Assembly (NCBI GenBank): GCA_026692885.1
Contig: JAPLNJ010000343.1
Span: forward strand, 1 to 24,693
DNA from: Planctomycetota bacterium
Lineage (GTDB): Bacteria > Planctomycetota > Planctomycetia > Pirellulales > Pirellulaceae
DNA length: 24,693 bases
Direction of reading: 5' to 3'
The position numbers were made by a program, and so were the translations under genes. The notes beneath the pieces are model-generated. The model ran no database searches and was not told the DNA's origin. It was given only the letters and a program-made list of their open reading frames with translations. Positions 22,389-24,693 of the stretch are shown piece by piece; within the stretch, counting starts at the first letter, position 1, and each line of letters begins with the position of its first letter.

Positions 22389-24434
22389 TTACTCCTGGAT
22401 CGCTTTCAACAACGCCTCACGCGCGTCTAAGTAGAACTGGATGTCGACCTTCGTGGCCATGTCATCGGACAGGTCGAACAACTGGCGACGGCAGGCGATG
22501 GGCATCAGCAGGGCGGTCGCACCCTTCTCGACGGCGATTTCGGCCACCGTGACGGCGTTGTGAACAGGTTCGATCGAGCCGCCCAGGTTGATCTCGCCGA
22601 TGATGATCAGGCCGCCACGTGTGGTCTTCTTCAACAAGGCCGTACACATGGCGATCAGGATGGCGACCCCCAGCTTGGCACCGGATTTGGATGCGTCAAA
22701 CGCCCGGAGTTGGACGCTGAACTCGTGCTGCCGCGGGTCCTTGTCGCCGACCAACTGAACTGAGCGGGCGTAGAGGTTTTGTTCCGCATACCCGACCGAC
22801 TCCCGGAAAGCAGCGGGCACCGGCTTGTTCAACACCTTGACGCCCGATCCGGGGCCTTCGTTGACTTCGATGCGATACAGGCCAGGGTGCTCGTCCATGC
22901 CGCCCGGCGTGATCGTCCAGACTTGGCCGGGTTCCAGCGGATCGGACCCAATTCCTCCCTCGCTCTGAAGTTCAGGGGTCGAGACGAACCGCTCGACACC
23001 GTCGTTTCCCATGACATAGCTGAAGTGCGTGTTGCGGAATTCGGCCGCCCCGATCCGCTTCTGCTGTTCCTTGACTCGCCGGCGGGATTCAAGCGCCAAG
23101 CGAATCGCCCATTCCAACTCGGCATCGGGCACTTCCTCCGCACTGCCGGGGTAGAGCAATTTGAGCAACCCGCTGGCCGTCTTGTTAACCGCGTTCGTGT
23201 CGCGTCCGCTGAGCGCCCCGCCGTAATGCACGCGACCGTGCAGGACCGCTACCCGGCTCTGGTTCCGCAGCTGACTCCAGCACTCGGACAGGAAATCACT
23301 AACCAAGCCAAAGTGGTTGGTGAGCAGTTCTTTGTTTACCTTGGGCACATCCCAGCCGGGCAGATACGCGTGGATGCTGTCCATGAAGGCCGTGTCGTCA
23401 CGCATTTCCGGCGGCAACGGGCCCAGCAGATGCCCGACTCGCTGCTGGTGCTCGACGTCCACTTCAAAGTTGCCGACCAGCACAATCGAACCGTCCGCCC
23501 GGATGCTCTCCTTGCCCCGGCTGAACTCGCCCGACTCCATGTAGCCCTTCATGATGTTGACGCCGTCCTTCTGATCGAAAGACACGCCGGAGACCTCGTC
23601 AAAGCAGACCACGTCGTACTGGCAGACCAACCCACGCTGCCCGGTGGCGTTGTTGACGAACATCCTGGGAACCGATGCCTTGCCGCCGGAAATCAGATGT
23701 GCGTAGGGCGAAATCTGCTGGAACAGGTGACTCTTGCCCGTTCCCCGCGGCCCCAGTTCCACGACGTTGTAATTCCGCTCGACGAACGGAACCATCCGCA
23801 GCAGAAAAGCATTCTTCGCTCGCTCGCCAAGCCCCTCCGACTCGATCCCGATGCTGCGGAGCAGCAGGACCTTCCAGTCCTCCGTAGAGAACTGGCTGCG
23901 AGCCCGGGCAAGCACGTCCAACACGTCCCGCTTGGAAAGCTGGATCTCGCGCAGGCCATCGATGCCGAACGGCCGCCCGTTCTTCTCCTGGGCAATGTCT
24001 GCGTCATAGCCCAGACCGATTTCGGCATAGAATCCGCCCGTCAGCATGCGTTCATGCTGCTTTACCATCTCCGGATTGATGCGGACGTCGTTCAGACGCA
24101 AGCTGGGCAAGGTGGCCAGATACGAGTCCGTCTTGGCGTCCAGGCGGGCGCTGATGACGTCGATGATCTTCACCTCGCCCTTCTCGCGCGCCCGCGACTT
24201 GAACAGCTCCTCGTCGCCCGCCTTGACCGTGCGGTCGGCCAACTGCCGCTGAACGATTTCCAGACCTTCTTCGATCTCCTCGGAATCCGTACTGGCGCAG
24301 TAACGCCCCAACAGGAATTCGACCACGTAGGTGGGCACCGGAAACTGACGGCTGAAGGTCCGTACCAGGTCCTTGCGAACGAGGTAGCCTTCGAGCGTCG
24401 CTGCTGCGAGTCTGTCGATTGCATCTAATTCCAT
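22389..24434 (-). CDS. brxL: BrxL-type BREX protein (AAA+ ATPase with Lon-protease-like C-terminal domain)
   Basis: This encodes 681 residues, the usual BrxL length. The N-terminal part opens with LVRTFSRQFPVPTYVVEFLLGRYCAS. The AAA+ core has Walker A GPRGTGKS (228-235) and Walker B VVCFDEVSG (275-283), followed by a sensor-like LVGNFEVD. The C-terminal Lon-like domain reads RAFDASKSGAKLGVAILIAM and GGLIIIGEINLGGSIEPVHN. BrxL is a DNA-binding AAA+ protein needed for phage restriction in type I BREX systems. In my alignment to Lon, the catalytic Ser position (GPSAG) is Lys587 here (GAKLG), and the catalytic Lys position (GGLKEK) falls in HNAVTV, so peptidase activity is unlikely. ATG 24434 or the adjacent ATG 24437 fits GGAAG upstream. 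No other BREX gene is in the window; upstream partners could lie past 24693, but two repeats intervene. Confidence 0.9.
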   Translation of the reverse strand: MELDAIDRLAAATLEGYLVRKDLVRTFSRQFPVPTYVVEFLLGRYCASTDSEEIEEGLEIVQRQLADRTVKAGDEELFKSRAREKGEVKIIDVISARLDAKTDSYLATLPSLRLNDVRINPEMVKQHERMLTGGFYAEIGLGYDADIAQEKNGRPFGIDGLREIQLSKRDVLDVLARARSQFSTEDWKVLLLRSIGIESEGLGERAKNAFLLRMVPFVERNYNVVELGPRGTGKSHLFQQISPYAHLISGGKASVPRMFVNNATGQRGLVCQYDVVCFDEVSGVSFDQKDGVNIMKGYMESGEFSRGKESIRADGSIVLVGNFEVDVEHQQRVGHLLGPLPPEMRDDTAFMDSIHAYLPGWDVPKVNKELLTNHFGLVSDFLSECWSQLRNQSRVAVLHGRVHYGGALSGRDTNAVNKTASGLLKLLYPGSAEEVPDAELEWAIRLALESRRRVKEQQKRIGAAEFRNTHFSYVMGNDGVERFVSTPELQSEGGIGSDPLEPGQVWTITPGGMDEHPGLYRIEVNEGPGSGVKVLNKPVPAAFRESVGYAEQNLYARSVQLVGDKDPRQHEFSVQLRAFDASKSGAKLGVAILIAMCTALLKKTTRGGLIIIGEINLGGSIEPVHNAVTVAEIAVEKGATALLMPIACRRQLFDLSDDMATKVDIQFYLDAREALLKAIQE

Positions 24435-24509
24435 CATGCTTCTTCCCGGCCTAACGCGGCCTTGTGGCGCTCGGTCGCAACCACAGGGGCCGACGATGTC
24501 GGCTTGGCC

Positions 24510-24557
24510 TTCTCCCCTCGCCCCGGTACTCCGGGGAGAGGGGCCGGGGGTGAGGGG
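24510..24557. repeat. GC-rich palindromic repeat, family P (copy 3, reversed)
   Basis: The sequence tctcccctcgccccggtact followed by ccggggagaggggccggggg is the reverse complement of the 7769-7811 family, with the same hairpin. It lies about 75 bases upstream of the BrxL start, where the promoter or leader would be. Confidence 0.8.
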
Positions 24558-24581
24558 CACGTCGCTCGCCCGGACCCCCTA

Positions 24582-24693
24582 AGGACCGGCGCACCAATAA
24601 GTGTCGCAAGTATCGTAGTCGTCACGCTCCGCCGTGACGACATGTCATCACGGCGGAGCGTGATGACCACTTTGAAGCCCCGACCGTTATTGA
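24582..24693. mobile_element. MITE-like element, second copy, cut by the window edge
   Basis: The 112 bases align without gaps to 7639-7750, with about eight differences, in the same orientation. The left terminal repeat reads aggaccggcgcaccaataa (two changes from copy one). The internal palindrome around gacatgtc is preserved. The right terminal repeat would lie just beyond the window; only its ttattga start is visible. Confidence 0.8.

Noticed and set aside
22779..24428. A 549-codon plus-strand open frame opposite the BrxL-type gene
   Set aside because: It is antisense to a gene with clear AAA+ motifs, has no recognisable domain and is explained by GC-rich third positions keeping the opposite frame open.
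24434..24670. A small minus-strand open frame upstream of the BrxL-type gene
   Set aside because: It is made almost wholly of palindrome P and the MITE-like element, so it is repeat translation rather than a gene.

Overview
The window looks like chromosomal DNA of a planctomycete, probably of the Pirellula/Blastopirellula kind. This rests on high GC with GC-rich third positions and on gene families typical of the phylum: a DUF1080 protein, a ThuA domain fused to a sugar-isomerase domain, a Tat-exported Gfo/Idh/MocA oxidoreductase, and a discoidin plus c-type heme protein related to hydrazine synthase alpha. Palindromic interspersed repeats occur in nearly every gap and also inside two genes. 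No rRNA, tRNA, CRISPR array or phage gene was seen.

Layout. 1-1900: a minus-strand tetraheme cytochrome, then a gap with two long hairpin repeats. 1901-5925 (+): a large LptD-type outer-membrane protein and, 11 bases later, a secreted HExxH metallopeptidase. 6025-12591 (-): a carbohydrate-type cluster which, in transcription order, is SDR dehydrogenase, RhaT-family sugar symporter, a beta-rich protein of unknown function, a second SDR, cupin, UlaG-like metallo-hydrolase and secreted DUF1080 protein. Two repeat islands (7639-7811 and 9079-9281) split it into three blocks. 12811-17451 (+): the hydrazine-synthase-alpha-like heme protein, a 180-base inserted repeat element, then histidinol dehydrogenase (hisD). 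17532-17678: a 13-base tandem repeat with inverted copies. 17778-22170 (+): ThuA/sugar-isomerase fusion, a translationally coupled Gfo/Idh/MocA oxidoreductase and a secreted protein of unknown function. 22389-24434 (-): a BrxL-type (BREX) AAA+/Lon-like protein, preceded by two repeats that run into the window edge.

How the genes may work together. The minus-strand cluster reads as import and oxidation of a sugar or deoxysugar: symporter, two NAD(P)-dependent dehydrogenases, a possible lactonase and a cupin. The ThuA and Gfo/Idh/MocA pair and the DUF1080 protein suggest extracytoplasmic handling of oxidised glycosides. The LptD-peptidase pair suggests outer-membrane assembly with linked proteolysis.

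The most unusual observations are: a RhaT symporter that appears to carry an inserted polysaccharide-export-like (Wza/PES) domain; two genes carrying in-frame palindromic repeat insertions; a MITE-like element present twice; a repeat element inserted exactly over a stop codon between 12-base direct repeats; an SDR whose catalytic tyrosine is phenylalanine; and a BrxL whose Lon catalytic dyad positions are both substituted.
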